Assembly: GCF_001590605.1 (NCBI RefSeq)
Contig: NZ_CP014504.1
Span: 3,782,001-3,846,000, forward strand
Length of the DNA: 64,000 nt
Direction: 5' to 3'
Origin: Pedobacter cryoconitis
Lineage (GTDB): Bacteria > Bacteroidota > Bacteroidia > Sphingobacteriales > Sphingobacteriaceae
Below the pieces are notes generated by a model. It searched no databases, was not told the origin of the DNA, and saw only the letters and a list, made by a program, of their open reading frames with translations. A program made the position numbers and the translations under genes. This document shows positions 63,314 through 64,000 of this stretch, piece after piece. The first letter of the stretch is position 1, and the number at the start of each line of letters is the position of its first letter.

Positions 63314-63474
63314 GTTTCGCTTTCTATTTCAAATTTATAAAATAAAACATTTCAAAACAAATAAAAATCAACAAGAACCTTCATTTATTTCAAAAATCCT
63401 TCAAAACACAATATAAAGCTTGTTTATCTACAAAAAGAAGAAAACAATAACTCAAAAACGAAACAAAACGAAAC
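63314..63474. promoter_or_regulatory. GAAAC/GTTTC elements between glpD and the DeoR regulator
   Basis: CGAAAC occurs at 63459-63464 and 63469-63474 (10-bp phase, AAAACGAAACAAAACGAAAC), and the reverse GTTTCG at 63314-63319. DeoR-family regulators use GAAAC-like or TTTCG half sites, so these are candidate operators. Confidence 0.45.
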
Positions 63475-63564
63475 ACAAGATGAAATATATAAGTCCGTAA
63501 ACTGGAAAAACTTCCGGTTTTTGCTTATTTTTGGTTAACGCAACCTAGAAATACCCAAACCGGA

Positions 63565-64000
63565 ATGAAGAGTATTACAGAAAGACATCAGCTGATTTTA
63601 AAAAAACTCCAGGAAACAGGTTTTGTTAATGTACAGGAACTCAGCACACAAATGAGAGTTTCTGATGTTACCATCCGAAAAGATCTAAAGCTTCTGGAAG
63701 ATAAGAAATTACTTTTCCGCACGCATGGCGGAGGTTCTAAAACAAACCCTTATACAAACGACAAACCGGTTGCCGAAAAGGAGCAAATTCATGCAGATAA
63801 AAAAAAGCAGATCGCTAAAGCTGCTGCAGATATGATTGGTCACAATGATTCCATCATTATTGCTTCAGGCACTTCGATGCTTGCCTTAGCCAGAGCTATA
63901 CATCCAGAAAAACATCTGACCGTTGTGACTTCAGCATTAAATGTTGCCCTGGAATTATCACACCATTTACATGTGGAGGTTTTACAGCTTGGCGGTCAGT
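63565..64000 (+). CDS. glpR: DeoR/GlpR family transcriptional regulator (partial)
   Basis: The gene runs off the right edge; 145 residues are visible. The N-terminal DeoR winged helix (about 1-58) has MKSITERHQLILKKLQETGF, then VSDVTIRKDLKLLEDKKLL and RTHGGG. The sugar-phosphate-binding part starts at KPVAEKEQIHADKKKQIAKA and IIIASGTSMLALARAI. It is divergent to glpD and most probably represses the glycerol operon until glycerol 3-phosphate accumulates (family knowledge plus context). Confidence 0.88.
   Translation, partial: MKSITERHQLILKKLQETGFVNVQELSTQMRVSDVTIRKDLKLLEDKKLLFRTHGGGSKTNPYTNDKPVAEKEQIHADKKKQIAKAAADMIGHNDSIIIASGTSMLALARAIHPEKHLTVVTSALNVALELSHHLHVEVLQLGGQ

Overview
The window looks like chromosome of a Bacteroidota bacterium, most probably Sphingobacteriaceae close to Pedobacter. 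This rests on the fused CcoN/CcoO cbb3 oxidase, DUF2911, DUF4142, DUF5362 and DUF6443 proteins, Bacteroidota-type RHS proteins, promoters with the TAnnTTTG -7 element, and few Shine-Dalgarno sequences. No search could be run, so names rest on motifs and gene context.

Layout. 1-6275: cbb3 oxidase assembly and structural operon (P-type ATPase tail, ccoS, ccoNO, ccoQ, ccoP, ccoG, ccoH, SafE-like protein). 6292-12798: a probable oxygen-response block with hemN, a lactate-dehydrogenase-like fragment, a receiver-CRP hybrid, a FixL-like haem-PAS kinase, a small membrane protein and an NPD-like flavoprotein, with three CRP/FNR-type palindromes. 12887-23367: mixed housekeeping and accessory genes (DUF4142, DUF2911, SSS symporter, PIG-L deacetylase, DoxX, TetR, AlkB, DnaJ-KTSC, DUF1016 nuclease). 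23588-31500: a TatA-like gene, an OmpR-type two-component pair and a CzcCBA metal-efflux operon. Two promoters here share a strict operator of four TTAA boxes 11 bp apart, placed identically relative to the -7 box. 31703-34374: small proteins and ychF. 34478-44507: a polymorphic-toxin locus with a two-gene RHS/DUF6443 system, two displaced RHS tips and immunity-like genes. 45146-47197: mgtE and a TetR regulator.

47557-53516 is the most unusual part. It is a RiPP-like locus: a LytTR response regulator, two tandemly duplicated 52-53 residue precursor-like peptide genes on the opposite strand that the supplied long ORFs only partly capture, a LytS-type histidine kinase, a full-length LanB-type dehydratase and an unknown 191-residue protein. 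The predicted precursors have no cysteine and no cyclase is visible, so an ordinary lanthipeptide is unlikely. 21-bp-spaced repeats in front of the regulator and the peptides suggest a self-regulated modified-peptide (signal or bacteriocin) system.

53569-57108 holds a divergent LigD/Ku end-joining pair. Then come a tRNA-Arg(CCG), a HigA-like regulator and a glycerol regulon: glpD-glpK-glpF plus an outer-membrane barrel on the minus strand, with a divergent DeoR/GlpR-type regulator cut by the window end.
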